Origin: S141-55 sp964422065
GTDB lineage: Bacteria; Hydrothermota; Hydrothermia; WGAB01
Assembly: GCA_964422065.1 (NCBI GenBank)
Contig: CAYQZW010000001.1
Coordinates: forward strand, 1-58,413
Direction: 5' to 3'
DNA length: 58,413 nucleotides
The translations under genes and the position numbers were made by a program. The notes below the pieces were generated by a model. It saw nothing but the letters and a program-made list of their open reading frames with translations, searched no databases and had not been told where the DNA came from. Shown one piece after another: positions 25,250 to 34,135 of the stretch (position 1 is its first letter; each line of letters starts with the position of its first letter).

Positions 25250-26464
25250 ATGCCTACGGTGCTCTTTCTCACCCATCAACTTCCCAGTCCTTATGGAGGG
25301 GGGGTGAGTGTGTCGTATGGAACCCTTCAGGCGTTTCTCCAGCATCAATGGCGTGTGGGCTTAGTGTCTTTTGTGCCACGGGGCTGGGAGGGTGCACCGC
25401 CCTTTTCGGGCCTGGATTTTTTTCGTACCATCCCGTTGGATTATCACAATTCCCCGCGGCACTATTTCCGGAGTCTCATCACCCCGCTTCCCTTCACTGC
25501 GCAGAAATACCGAAGTTCGGCATATGGAATTGCCATCAACGAGGCGATGACAAAGCTTCAACCCGATGTGGTCTTTTGTGATCACCTCCACACGGCTCTC
25601 TATGGGTCATGGGTTCGGCAAGCCTTCTCGGTCCCAGTGGTTCTCCGTGTGCACAACGCTGAGCATGAGTTGTGGAGGAAAACTGCGCGATACTACGGTG
25701 CGGTGCCCACCAAGATGCTGACCCTTTTCCAAGCCTGGAAGATGTGGCGATACGAACGTCGTTTGTGGCCTGGGTTTGATCGGGTCATTTTCCTGAGTCC
25801 TGAGGATGCAGCCCGATGCTGGGGGGCCCCTCGATCCGTGGTGATTCCTCCTGGGGTGGATTCCACCGCGTTGCCCCCCCAACCCGTATCGCCTCAGCAC
25901 CATGTCCTCCTCTTTGTTGGCTCCCTGGATTGGATTCCGAACGTGGAGGGCCTCCAGTGGTTTCTCCGTAAGGTGTGGGAGCCCTTGCGACAGGCCATGC
26001 CCGATCTCAAGTTCTATGTGGTGGGGAAAAATCCCCCGGAACACCTTCAGAGGCGACGGATCCCTGGAGTGACCGTCACCGGGTTCGTTCCGGATCTTCG
26101 GGACTACATTCGGAGGGGCGGAGTGATGGTTGTCCCCCTGCGTATCGGGAGCGGTGTGCGGATCAAGATCTTGGAAGGCCTGGCCATGGGGATCCCCATC
26201 GTTACGACACCTACCGGGATCCAGGGGTTACCGCAACTTCGGGATGTGGTGCGCATCGCAGAAAGCGAAGGCTCTTTTGTACACGAGGTCCTCCGTCTGT
26301 TCGCGTCTCCGGAGGAGTATTGGGCACTACGACAGCGAGGGCTCCAGAAGATTCGCCAGATGTTTTCCTGGGATCGCATCGGAGACCGCTTAGTCACCCT
26401 CCTCCAGGAGATGGTCAACAAAGCCTCAACGCAGGGACATGTCCCCGGAGTTCGACGATGTTAA
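25250..26464 (+). CDS. glycosyltransferase, GT4 family
   Basis: A 404-residue GT-B glycosyltransferase. The N-terminal Rossmann half starts VLFLTHQLPSPYGGGVSVSYGT and contains VPVVLRVHNAEHEL. The C-terminal nucleotide-sugar domain has HHVLLFVGSLDWIPNVEGL, KFYVVGKNPPEHL, VTVTGFVPDLRDYI and the donor-site motif VVPLRIGSGVRIKILEGLAMGIPIV, with the Glu of the EX7E motif. It transfers a sugar from an NDP donor, probably to a lipid-linked glycan on the cytoplasmic face. It begins 48 nt after the OPT gene. Its stop overlaps the Wzy-like start (ATGTTAA), showing coupling to the polysaccharide locus. Sugar specificity is unknown. Confidence 0.9.
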   Translation: MPTVLFLTHQLPSPYGGGVSVSYGTLQAFLQHQWRVGLVSFVPRGWEGAPPFSGLDFFRTIPLDYHNSPRHYFRSLITPLPFTAQKYRSSAYGIAINEAMTKLQPDVVFCDHLHTALYGSWVRQAFSVPVVLRVHNAEHELWRKTARYYGAVPTKMLTLFQAWKMWRYERRLWPGFDRVIFLSPEDAARCWGAPRSVVIPPGVDSTALPPQPVSPQHHVLLFVGSLDWIPNVEGLQWFLRKVWEPLRQAMPDLKFYVVGKNPPEHLQRRRIPGVTVTGFVPDLRDYIRRGGVMVVPLRIGSGVRIKILEGLAMGIPIVTTPTGIQGLPQLRDVVRIAESEGSFVHEVLRLFASPEEYWALRQRGLQKIRQMFSWDRIGDRLVTLLQEMVNKASTQGHVPGVRRC

Positions 26465-27771
26465 CGTTTCTGTATTTTTTGGTTTCCCCGCTGATCGATC
26501 TCTCTCCGACGGATCAAATGCAATACTTTTTGAGCATTGCCCTGCCGACACTGGTCATGGTGGCGATCCTCGTACGAGTAGGCTTAAATGGGTTTTGGCT
26601 CGAGAAGAAGCGGATTCGGATTGAGCGGGCGGAGATGTGGTTTCTCCTGTTCTTCCTGTACATGATGCTCGCCGGCCTGGTGCTCTCCATTCCCCTGATG
26701 GGGAAGCATATCCTGGGGGAGACCGGCATTGTGAAGAGCATCAAGCAGAGTTTGATGATCGGCCTGGCGGTGGGATTCTACATCACGACGTACCGGGTGA
26801 GTTTCTGGTCCAAAGGCTCATGGATTGCGCGGGCTTTGGCGTGGCCCCTGGGATTCCTCCTGGTGTATGGCTTTTTAGAATACCTCAAATACGGACTGGG
26901 GATTTCCGGTGCCCTACCCTTTGAAGCAGTATTCCATCCGTTAATTCCGGACAGTTATTATGGGCTCCAGAGTCGGCTTCGGCTCACCGCCCCGGAACCA
27001 TCCATGGCCGCTCCCTATCTCGTGATCTTTTCAAGCATCCTGCTATATCTGTTTTGGAGAGGCGTGAAACGATGGGTATACCCCGTGTTGGTTTTATTGG
27101 CGTTCCTCTTGTTGCTCGTCTTGGGGTCAAAGGGCGCCCTGATCTCCGTCGTCCTGGCCTTGGTCTTTACGTCCATCTTTGGCGGATGGGTCTCCCCTCA
27201 CCGCAGACATCGACTTCGTTTCCTCTTGGGTGGATTGGCCCTCACCCTGCTGATTGGAGGGGTCGGACTCTTTTCGAAAACCGGAAGGGAACTCTTGGCG
27301 CTCCAGGTTTATGAAAATACCGTACTGACCCGGGTCTTGGAGATGCTTGTAGGGTTAAAGATTTTTGTCGAACGGCCTTTCTTCGGCATCGGGGCGGGGA
27401 ATTTGGTGTTTTACTTCAACACGTATTTGAACAAAGTGGGCATCATCAGCGAGGAGTTATTCTGGGTGCTCTTCGCTCAGACCACGGATCGAGCGATCGG
27501 GTACAAAAACATGTATATCTCCGTGTTGGCCGAAGGGGGGCTGGTGGGCGGGATCCTCTTTGGGCTGTTCCTTTACCAGATCTTGAAGACGCTGAAGAGG
27601 GCCACGCGACGCACACCCCATGCTCTTATTCTCGTGTTCCTCTTTTTCTTTATCCTGATGACCATGCTGTATACGGATGGCTACAACCGGATCTACTGGT
27701 GGTTAGGACTCGGCTTGATCAAAGGGCTTGGCGATCACATCCAGTGGGAGGTGAGTCATCGTGCAGCATGA
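26458..27771 (+). CDS. O-antigen ligase/polymerase-like membrane protein (Wzy/WaaL type)
   Basis: A 437-residue protein with about 11-12 predicted membrane spans and a longer periplasmic loop in the C-terminal half, the architecture of Wzy polymerases and WaaL ligases. The loop region reads FVERPFFGIGAGNLVFYF and later YKNMYISVLAEGGLVGGILFGLFLY, matching the O-antigen ligase family (Wzy_C) pattern of G-x-G-x-G-N followed by H/N-N-x-Y/L. The ATG at 26458 overlaps the GT4 stop by 7 nt; the same frame is open far upstream, but that part is only the GT4 gene read in another frame. It overlaps the next flippase gene by 11 bp. Polymerase and ligase roles cannot be told apart by eye. Confidence 0.82.
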   Translation: MLTFLYFLVSPLIDLSPTDQMQYFLSIALPTLVMVAILVRVGLNGFWLEKKRIRIERAEMWFLLFFLYMMLAGLVLSIPLMGKHILGETGIVKSIKQSLMIGLAVGFYITTYRVSFWSKGSWIARALAWPLGFLLVYGFLEYLKYGLGISGALPFEAVFHPLIPDSYYGLQSRLRLTAPEPSMAAPYLVIFSSILLYLFWRGVKRWVYPVLVLLAFLLLLVLGSKGALISVVLALVFTSIFGGWVSPHRRHRLRFLLGGLALTLLIGGVGLFSKTGRELLALQVYENTVLTRVLEMLVGLKIFVERPFFGIGAGNLVFYFNTYLNKVGIISEELFWVLFAQTTDRAIGYKNMYISVLAEGGLVGGILFGLFLYQILKTLKRATRRTPHALILVFLFFFILMTMLYTDGYNRIYWWLGLGLIKGLGDHIQWEVSHRAA

Positions 27772-29047
27772 GCCGAAGGAGACCGAGAGCCTTCCCGTTT
27801 TGGGCCGGCGGACGGGCCTGGTTTCTTTCTTCCTGACCTATAGCCGTCTCCTACGGTTTCTGTTCATTATTCTTTTGGGGCGGGCCATTGGCCCGTCGTC
27901 CTTTGGCGTATATGCCTCGATGGTTGCCTTGATCCTGATTGCGGCACCCTTATCGACCTTCGGATACCAGCATCTCTTTGTCCAGCATTTGGCAAGGAAG
28001 CAGCCGGTCCCCTCCCCACTTTTTACAACAGGATTCCTGTTGACTGTGGGAAGTGCCCTGGGTTTTGGGGGCCTGGGGGCCTGGGGCTTCCGGTCGTTCA
28101 TTCATCTGCCGTTGCCGATCGGGGTCATCTTCCTTTTCCTCGCGGCTGAGATTTGGGTCAACGGGACTCGAGAACTCTTTAAAGGCATCTTCCAAGGTAC
28201 CCATGAATTCTCCAAGCTCTCCTTTACCGTCTTTGTTGCCGTTCCCAGCCTGCGCATATTGACCTTGGTGGGATTGATGCTCCTGAACCCTCCAGTCACC
28301 CTTACGAAAGTGATTGTTTTCTTAGAGCCCCTCCAGATCTTGTTGATGGTGGGGCTTTTTCTCCTGTACATCCCCAAGAACCTCTTTGCGGTGGGCTTGG
28401 ATCTCCACCGGGTGCGCGAAGGCATCTATTTTTCGGTAGCCACCGTTTCCAATGAGGTTTACGGTAATGTCGACAAACTGATGCTCTCCAAGTTGAGTAC
28501 GCTCAATATGGTGGGCTTCTATACCATTGCCTTCCGAATGATTCGGTATCTGTACATTCCGGTGACCGCAGCGTTAACCGTGATGTACCCGCTATTTTTT
28601 CATCGAGGCCAGTTCGGAATCCGGAAGACGCTCCAGTTGGGGTTTCGTGCGGCTTGGATCACACTGGCGTATGCGCTGTTGATTGTCGGGGGGATCTTTG
28701 TCAGTGCCTCTTGGATTGTCCGAACGATTTTTGGGGCCGCGTTCCTTCCCGCAACCGGCCTCATGAAGGTCATGAGCCTGATTCTCATCTTTCAGGCGTT
28801 CAGTCTGGTTGTCGGGGACGCACTGACAGGGGCAGGCTATCAGAAACAGCGGACCTATTTTCTTCTGGTAACGGTTGCCGTCAATTTCGGCCTGAACCTG
28901 CTTCTCATCCCGTTGTATGGGGCATTTGGCGCGGCATGGGCGAGTGTCTTTTCAGAAGCCCTGCTCAGTGGGCTCATTGTGGGATTTGCGCTCCGAAACC
29001 GAGTCCACTCCACACTCGCAGACCCACATCAGGCGCCGCCCTCCTGA
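27761..29047 (+). CDS. oligosaccharide flippase (Wzx-like)
   Basis: A 428-residue polytopic membrane protein of the polysaccharide-transport (PST/Wzx) family. It starts GLVSFFLTYSRLLRFLFIILLGRAIGPSSFGVYA, the typical first helix pair, and continues with about 12 spans. The segment VSNEVYGNVDKLMLSKLSTLNMVGFYTIAFRM is split by the usual polar helix and is characteristic (NVDKLMLS for the xxDkxxLs motif). The start is GTG at 27761, preceded by GGGAGGTGA; no in-frame ATG gives a full first helix. It overlaps the Wzy-like gene. With GT4 and Wzy it forms a Wzx/Wzy-dependent polymer export set. Confidence 0.87.
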   Translation: MQHEPKETESLPVLGRRTGLVSFFLTYSRLLRFLFIILLGRAIGPSSFGVYASMVALILIAAPLSTFGYQHLFVQHLARKQPVPSPLFTTGFLLTVGSALGFGGLGAWGFRSFIHLPLPIGVIFLFLAAEIWVNGTRELFKGIFQGTHEFSKLSFTVFVAVPSLRILTLVGLMLLNPPVTLTKVIVFLEPLQILLMVGLFLLYIPKNLFAVGLDLHRVREGIYFSVATVSNEVYGNVDKLMLSKLSTLNMVGFYTIAFRMIRYLYIPVTAALTVMYPLFFHRGQFGIRKTLQLGFRAAWITLAYALLIVGGIFVSASWIVRTIFGAAFLPATGLMKVMSLILIFQAFSLVVGDALTGAGYQKQRTYFLLVTVAVNFGLNLLLIPLYGAFGAAWASVFSEALLSGLIVGFALRNRVHSTLADPHQAPPS

Positions 29048-29072
29048 AAGCGAGGGTAGGCAACCCGCAAAA

Positions 29073-30227
29073 TCAGGACCGCTCCCACAAAATGCAAGCG
29101 ATCGGCATAGCCTTTGCTTCATAAGCAGAGACCAGGAAATCCTTCAGGTCCTGACGCAGGGTTTTCCCCGGGACGATGAAAAGGATCACCTTGTGTACAG
29201 CGTGGAGTGCGAACACGGCCGGGGAGTGTTTGGGGAGGGGACCCCCAAAGACAAAGGTCACCCGGGAGTCTCCCTGAGAGGGCAGGGATTCATGACCTTC
29301 CCGAAGCCCTTCCACACGCTCGACAGCGAATTCCATCCCCACAGGTTCCCATGCCTGTTGGATCGTTCCGCGGACCTCCTCCTCTGAAAGTCCCTCAAAC
29401 CAGGCCACCAAAACCCGATCGCCTGGGCGAAGAGCCTTCGCTAAGGCATGGGTAATGTTTGGAAGATCGGCTCCTGTCTGATACCTGACGAGGGGTAAAT
29501 CCGCTGAAATGCGTTGGACATCCAAAGGCGTTTGTACCCAGGGGTTCCGGATTTCCCGGAAGACCCCCCACCCCCATAAGACGGTCCAGGCGAGAATCAT
29601 CGAAAGCAAGACGTTCAGCGTCGTTTTGGGGCTGGATTTCTTTTTGGGAGGGTGTGCGTAATCCAGGACCTTTAAGAAGGGTTTGATGGGACTGATTTTC
29701 AGGGAATCGTTCAACGCTTCCACCACCTGGATGTACGCATTGGTGATCTGTGCGGCAAGACGAGGGTCTCGGGCCTTGAACTGAACCTCAATCGTCCCCA
29801 GTTGTAAATCTACCCCCACATGTAAGCGTTTGTGGGCTTCCTTTAAAAGATCCTCCCGATGGGTCTTGTTCCACAAGGTGTCCAAACGGAACTTTTGGAT
29901 GATATCCCAGGAGACCCGGTCGCTCTGGAACATGGCCAAGACCACTTCTGTGGGGGTGGCGCTCCCGCTGAGGCCGGGGACCAATCCTTTGATGAACTGC
30001 AGGCTCCCCCCTAACAGTTCTTCAGTGGGAGGCAAGATCACGGCCTTCGCCTCATAGGTTTTGGGCCAGATGAAGAGGGAGACTAAGCCTACGATCACCC
30101 CTACCGCCACCGTCCCTCCCAAAATTTGACGGGCATATTTCCTGAAGATCCCCCATAGGATCGAGAAGTTGAGGGTCGCTCCTTCCAGTTCTGGGGGCAG
30201 ATCCATGAGCGGAGCCTGGGGATTCAT
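29073..30227 (-). CDS. Wzz-like chain-length/polysaccharide co-polymerase with a degenerate kinase-like tail
   Basis: A 384-residue inner-membrane protein. Membrane span 1 (about 37-55) is followed by a Wzz motif segment YEAKAVILPPTEE, a periplasmic domain with a coiled, charged part and the Wzz-type DPRLAAQITNAYIQVVEALN, the Pro-rich VLDYAHPPKKKSSP, and span 2 (about 200-222). The final 150 residues are cytoplasmic and resemble the P-loop fold of BY-kinases in their strand order (DRVLVAWFEGL, VTFVFGGPL, KVILFIVPGKTLRQDLKDF), but no Walker A or A' motif is present and there is no Tyr cluster. It probably sets polymer length. GGGAGGTG precedes the ATG. It converges on the flippase gene with a 25-bp gap. 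Confidence 0.83.
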   Translation of the reverse strand: MNPQAPLMDLPPELEGATLNFSILWGIFRKYARQILGGTVAVGVIVGLVSLFIWPKTYEAKAVILPPTEELLGGSLQFIKGLVPGLSGSATPTEVVLAMFQSDRVSWDIIQKFRLDTLWNKTHREDLLKEAHKRLHVGVDLQLGTIEVQFKARDPRLAAQITNAYIQVVEALNDSLKISPIKPFLKVLDYAHPPKKKSSPKTTLNVLLSMILAWTVLWGWGVFREIRNPWVQTPLDVQRISADLPLVRYQTGADLPNITHALAKALRPGDRVLVAWFEGLSEEEVRGTIQQAWEPVGMEFAVERVEGLREGHESLPSQGDSRVTFVFGGPLPKHSPAVFALHAVHKVILFIVPGKTLRQDLKDFLVSAYEAKAMPIACILWERS

Positions 30228-30451
30228 GCATCACCTCCCTGGATGACCCGACCATGGGGAGGAAGACTTGTCAGCCTGTGTCTGCCCAGCCGTCCTATCG
30301 CCTCTTGATTCACCTTCATGTTCACGCCCACACTCTACCGGTTTGAAACGGTCTAAAGGGGTGCGTATTCACCGGTTCTAATTGTACAGGAAGGTCGCAA
30401 GACACGGTGAAAGCCTGAACGCACCCCTCAATACCCCAAACAAGGCCCAGT
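30228..30451. other. intergenic leader region before Wzz-like gene
   Basis: A gap of 224 bp between the beta-helix gene stop and the Wzz-like start. On the minus strand TGTACAAT (with TACAAT at 30381-30386) could be a -10 element, which would give an untranslated leader of about 145 nt. The leader contains a short inverted repeat ACCG-TTTCAAA-CGGT near 30338-30353. No gene is seen. Confidence 0.4.
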
Positions 30452-32134
30452 CTATGTTCGGTTCACAATCACGTCGTCTAAGAGGTACTTCGAGGAATCC
30501 GTACCCAAGTGAAGGAAGGTGATCCGGAGGGTATGATAGCCGGGTGGGATGACCACATAAGGAGGGCTTTGGACCGTCCATGAGGTCTGTTCCGACCGGA
30601 ATGTCCATACCGTCCATGTTGTGTCCAGAGAAGCATTGGAAGAGGAAAGCGAAAACTGCACTTTGAGTTCATTGGGCGAGGGTGAGGGAATCGCCTTCCC
30701 CCAGGCTTGAATCCAGATGACATCTCCAGGAGCGACCGCAAGGGTTTGGGAGAGGGAACTCTTGCCTTGGAACACGAAGCAAGAATCTCCGTTTTGAGCA
30801 ACGGACGGGCCTCCTACACTGACCCGACCGCTTGTCTCCCATCCTTTCAGTCCCTGTTCTGCGCCGCCGTTGATCAATTCGTTGAGGGAGGAGGCGATGA
30901 CATACATGCCTCCCCAATCGCTATACGTACGGATACCCTTCGCATAGACCGCTCCTCCTCCTGCGACCAGGACACGATTCCCGTCGTGGCGTTCTGGCTG
31001 GTAGTAGGGCTGTCGGAAGGTATAGAGATCCCGCAGGATCAGTCCACCACGTCGTGCCTCTGGCGAGACCCAAAAGATCGCGCGGTCAAAGATCCCACTC
31101 CCCGTGGGTTTCCCTAAGACCAGTTCGGTTTGCGAGATGGAGAGTAGGGCATCCTTCCCTTCCACGACCGCAAATCGGTAGGGAGGTCGGCTTTGGCCCG
31201 GGTTTTCAAAGTGGGATTGACTAACCCAGACTCGGGCATCGTTCAATATCTTCAGGGTGTGATTGAGGAAGGAACAGCCCTCGAAATGAAACTCGCCGGT
31301 CGCCAGAACGGTCTCACCGCCGGAAAGCACGCTATTGAGGATCCGCATGTTCTCACCGAAGTCCCGGACCTCCGGGGGGAACGGTGGTGCGAAGAAAAGG
31401 GTATCGTTTTGGGAGAGCAAGGCATTCTCCACTGTGATGCGCCAGGTATGGTTCCCAAACCGGATTGCGACGGGGAACCCGTGGATTTCCAAATTTTGGA
31501 GCAAGAAGAAGGCGTTGCGCGTAGGTTCTTGAGCCCTCGCATCCGGGCATTGATGTGGGTCCAGTGGGCCAATCCAGAGTGCCACGCGCGGGGCACGAGT
31601 GCCTGGCCTGTCTCCGGGAATTAACGAGATGCCGGAAAAGAAGCCCAGTTGGCGGCCCCATAAATTCTCGCCCCTTTGAAAGTGGTACTGAAGAGAAGAG
31701 TAGAGTCGGACCAGATAGGAACAGGATTTCTCGGATTCCTTCGTGGGGAAAACCGCTTGAAAAATGGCTCCACGCCCCTCAATGGAGACCACAGAAAGGT
31801 CGATCTCCAGAGGTTGTTCCAGCAGGTAGATCCCACTGGGAAACCAGAGTACTGTTCGCTTGAACCGGGAGGCCCGGTCGACCCGTTTCCCTCGTCCAAG
31901 GATTTGGAACGCTTGCGCCTGAAGGGAGTCTACCACCCGTTGAAGGGTTTTTCCATCCACCTTGGAGTCATTGGGGAAGATGCCCCACTGGGTGACAGGG
32001 AGGACGGTCGGAGGAGTCATTGGACGTCCCCAAAGGAATCCGCAGCCCAAAGCCAGCAGGAAGAGCACACCCCTGGCCTTGAAGAATTGAAGTGTCCCGA
32101 CTTTTGGCCTACTCTCGGGATTACACATAGCCAT
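30452..32134 (-). CDS. exported right-handed beta-helix protein with C-terminal carbohydrate-binding-like domain
   Basis: A 560-residue protein with a signal segment (ARGVLFLLALGCGFLWG). The central part shows short strands and turns typical of a parallel beta-helix such as pectate-lyase-like or polymer-processing enzymes: QWGIFPNDSKVDGKTLQRVV (pectin-lyase-like start), VLWFPSGIYLLEQPLEI, VSIEGRGAIFQA, then FLLQNLEIHGFP and MRILNSVLSGGE. The last 140 residues, from ELINGGAEQGLKGWETSG, form a CBM-like beta-sandwich ending in LLDDVIVNRT. It may cleave or bind the exported polysaccharide. Alternative starts at 32134 and 32128 both overlap the sulfotransferase stop. No catalytic residues can be assigned. 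Confidence 0.72.
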   Translation of the reverse strand: MAMCNPESRPKVGTLQFFKARGVLFLLALGCGFLWGRPMTPPTVLPVTQWGIFPNDSKVDGKTLQRVVDSLQAQAFQILGRGKRVDRASRFKRTVLWFPSGIYLLEQPLEIDLSVVSIEGRGAIFQAVFPTKESEKSCSYLVRLYSSLQYHFQRGENLWGRQLGFFSGISLIPGDRPGTRAPRVALWIGPLDPHQCPDARAQEPTRNAFFLLQNLEIHGFPVAIRFGNHTWRITVENALLSQNDTLFFAPPFPPEVRDFGENMRILNSVLSGGETVLATGEFHFEGCSFLNHTLKILNDARVWVSQSHFENPGQSRPPYRFAVVEGKDALLSISQTELVLGKPTGSGIFDRAIFWVSPEARRGGLILRDLYTFRQPYYQPERHDGNRVLVAGGGAVYAKGIRTYSDWGGMYVIASSLNELINGGAEQGLKGWETSGRVSVGGPSVAQNGDSCFVFQGKSSLSQTLAVAPGDVIWIQAWGKAIPSPSPNELKVQFSLSSSNASLDTTWTVWTFRSEQTSWTVQSPPYVVIPPGYHTLRITFLHLGTDSSKYLLDDVIVNRT

Positions 32135-32939
32135 AGACTTCCAGCCAATGTCCGGCCAAGTTCTCAAAGAGATTGAGCAGTTCCCGGGTAAAATGGGCTT
32201 CCCACTGTCGGGTTTGTCCTTTGCGAAACGTCGGGCTCCGTTTGGAAACCAGTTGTGAGAGGATCCACTGACGGGTTGCCGGGTCTAAGGGGAGCCCCAG
32301 AAATTCGTAGAGTCTCTCTAAGGTTTGGATCTGGGTTTCCTGCCGACCCCCTCCATGAGGACCGACCAGGTCTTCAAAGCGCAAAAGGTGGATCTCGGGA
32401 CGTAGCCAACCCGAGAATCTCTCCAGTTTTTCGGCAATCGAGGGGTACCGGAGTGGGGGATATCCCTCGATCGCGATCCGCAGACACTTCTGGATGTCGC
32501 CCTGGCTTCGGAAAAAGTCGTGCAGAGGATGTCCGGACCAACGCCAAATGAAAAAGGTATCCGATACGACGATATCTCGTGGGTCACGGACCATGAAAAT
32601 CGTCCGAATCCCCATCCTTTGAAGCATCGGCATATAGGCATCATCGTAATAGAGATGACTCAACAGCACTTCCCCGGGTCGAAGTTTTTCCAAAAGCCGA
32701 GGCATCCCGCCATAGCGCTCCACATTTTCATCGGTAATTTTCGGGAGGAGTTTCCGATAAAGTCTGGGATGGAGGCAGAGCGCACGTTCTAACAGATGGG
32801 TTCCCGCTTTGGGGATGCTGACGGAGAAGATTTTAGGTTCTCTCCGATTGGAGATCCGTGCCCACACCTTCCTCGGTGTCAGGCCGAAACGATCGAAATC
32901 CCAATAACTTTTGGGCAACCGCAACGTCTCGATTTTCAT
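32121..32939 (-). CDS. PAPS-dependent sulfotransferase
   Basis: A 272-residue cytosolic sulfotransferase-fold protein. The 5'-phosphosulfate loop is FSVSIPKAGTHLLERAL, the 3'-phosphate site is MVRDPRDIVVSDTFFIW, and the C-terminal RKGQTRQWEAHFT corresponds to the RKGxxGDWK motif. The catalytic base is probably the His in VLLSHLYYDD. Such enzymes move sulfate from PAPS to a hydroxyl of a sugar, lipid or small molecule. Beside glycosyltransferase, flippase and beta-helix genes it suggests a sulfated surface glycan (inference). The start at 32939 gives the family-like N terminus; a longer frame to 33038 adds a Lys/Arg-rich stretch. No Shine-Dalgarno is clear. Confidence 0.85.
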   Translation of the reverse strand: MKIETLRLPKSYWDFDRFGLTPRKVWARISNRREPKIFSVSIPKAGTHLLERALCLHPRLYRKLLPKITDENVERYGGMPRLLEKLRPGEVLLSHLYYDDAYMPMLQRMGIRTIFMVRDPRDIVVSDTFFIWRWSGHPLHDFFRSQGDIQKCLRIAIEGYPPLRYPSIAEKLERFSGWLRPEIHLLRFEDLVGPHGGGRQETQIQTLERLYEFLGLPLDPATRQWILSQLVSKRSPTFRKGQTRQWEAHFTRELLNLFENLAGHWLEVYGYV

Positions 32940-33179
32940 GGGTATGATGGTGCCAACAAAGAATAAAGGGAAATTTCCGAGAAAACGATCCCTCTTCCCT
33001 TCCGATACAGACCGTTTCTTCTCTCTTTGGCACTCCAAGGGTTGGGGAAGTGGTCCCGTCAGCTCGTCCCTCTACCCAGACTCTCCCCTTTACCCGTTCG
33101 AATCCGCACACTCTTTCGTTCTCCTACTCGGTGTTTGGACCCTTCGGATTGTCCAAGGAGGCGGGTTCGCCTGTACAAC

Positions 33180-34007
33180 CTACTTCGTGTGTTCTTCTTT
33201 CAGCAAGAAGGCTTCGGACAGGGGGAAGAAGTGGTCTGCAGCCTCGCGCAGTTCGTGCGACAGGGTGTGCAGGAACGAGTAGACCTCAACCCGGACCCCC
33301 TTCCGTTTCAGCATCCGGACGACCGGGGCAAAGTCACCGTCGCCAGAAATGAGCGCAATGATATCCAGGTAATCCGCGTCCTCAATCATATCCACGGCCA
33401 TCCCGAGATCCCAGTTGCCCTTTTGATTGCCGTCGTAAAAGACCTTAATGACCTTGGTCCGGAGTTGGAACCCGTAATTCTCCAGTGCTCGGAGAAACTT
33501 CTCTTGGTCGTGGACGTTCGGGTTAATGACCACATAGGCGTTCGCTTTTGCCAGGGTCCGACCCGCGACAATCCACTCTTTCAGCCGTTTGTAGTCAATT
33601 TTGCCGCCCAGGTCCTTGGCCGCGTAATACAGGTTCTGGATATCTACGTAGATCCCCAGCCGGTTTCCACGCTTCTTGAGGGGTGTCCCTGGCCCCTGTC
33701 CCACGGACAGGAGTTCGCGGACCGTGGTCATCTCCGCAAGGAGTTCCCGGAGGGTATGTTCCAGGTTGATGAGATGCCCTTCAATCCGTTCTACCCGTTC
33801 AATGATCGGGTGTTCCCAATCCCTCTGGCGCCGGGCAGGCTCTTCCGAGGTCCCCTCGCCTTCAGCCCGGGAGCCGGAGGGCTGTAGGGATGGGGATATG
33901 GACTTTTGGCCCTCCTCCTGCTGTACAAGCCTCTCGGGTTGGAGTGGGGAGGGAACGGAGTGTGAAGGCTGGAGATCTTCGACCTTTTTCCCATTTTTCT
34001 TTGCCAT
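33180..34007 (-). CDS. NYN/LabA-like PIN-fold protein
   Basis: A 275-residue protein. Residues 1-60 are polar and low in complexity; about 65-95 form a predicted coiled coil (RVERIEGHLINLEHTLRELLAEMTTVRELL). From about 115 on is a NYN (LabA/DUF88) domain with the acidic metal site: LGIYVDIQNLYYAA, KGNWDLGMAVDMIEDA and LISGDGDFAPVVRMLKRKG. NYN domains are predicted RNases related to PIN nucleases. Upstream, TACAAT at 34070-34075 preceded by TG may be the -10, and AGAGGTG is the likely ribosome-binding site. The gene is isolated between a sulfotransferase and mltD. Its RNA target is unknown. Confidence 0.87.
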   Translation of the reverse strand: MAKKNGKKVEDLQPSHSVPSPLQPERLVQQEEGQKSISPSLQPSGSRAEGEGTSEEPARRQRDWEHPIIERVERIEGHLINLEHTLRELLAEMTTVRELLSVGQGPGTPLKKRGNRLGIYVDIQNLYYAAKDLGGKIDYKRLKEWIVAGRTLAKANAYVVINPNVHDQEKFLRALENYGFQLRTKVIKVFYDGNQKGNWDLGMAVDMIEDADYLDIIALISGDGDFAPVVRMLKRKGVRVEVYSFLHTLSHELREAADHFFPLSEAFLLKEEHTK

Positions 34008-34135
34008 TGACGCATCACCTCTCTTTTTAAACTTTTGATAACCTCGAATAAGCCGTCTGTCTGATCATAATTGTACAGCATCTATGTGCTGATTCCTATG
34101 GAAGCCAAGGGCTTGGAACACTGGAACGGTGTTCC

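Noticed and set aside
25975..26457. In-frame upstream extension of the Wzy-like gene
   Set aside because: It is the GT4 gene read in another frame; the membrane protein begins cleanly at the ATG at 26458, coupled to the GT4 stop.
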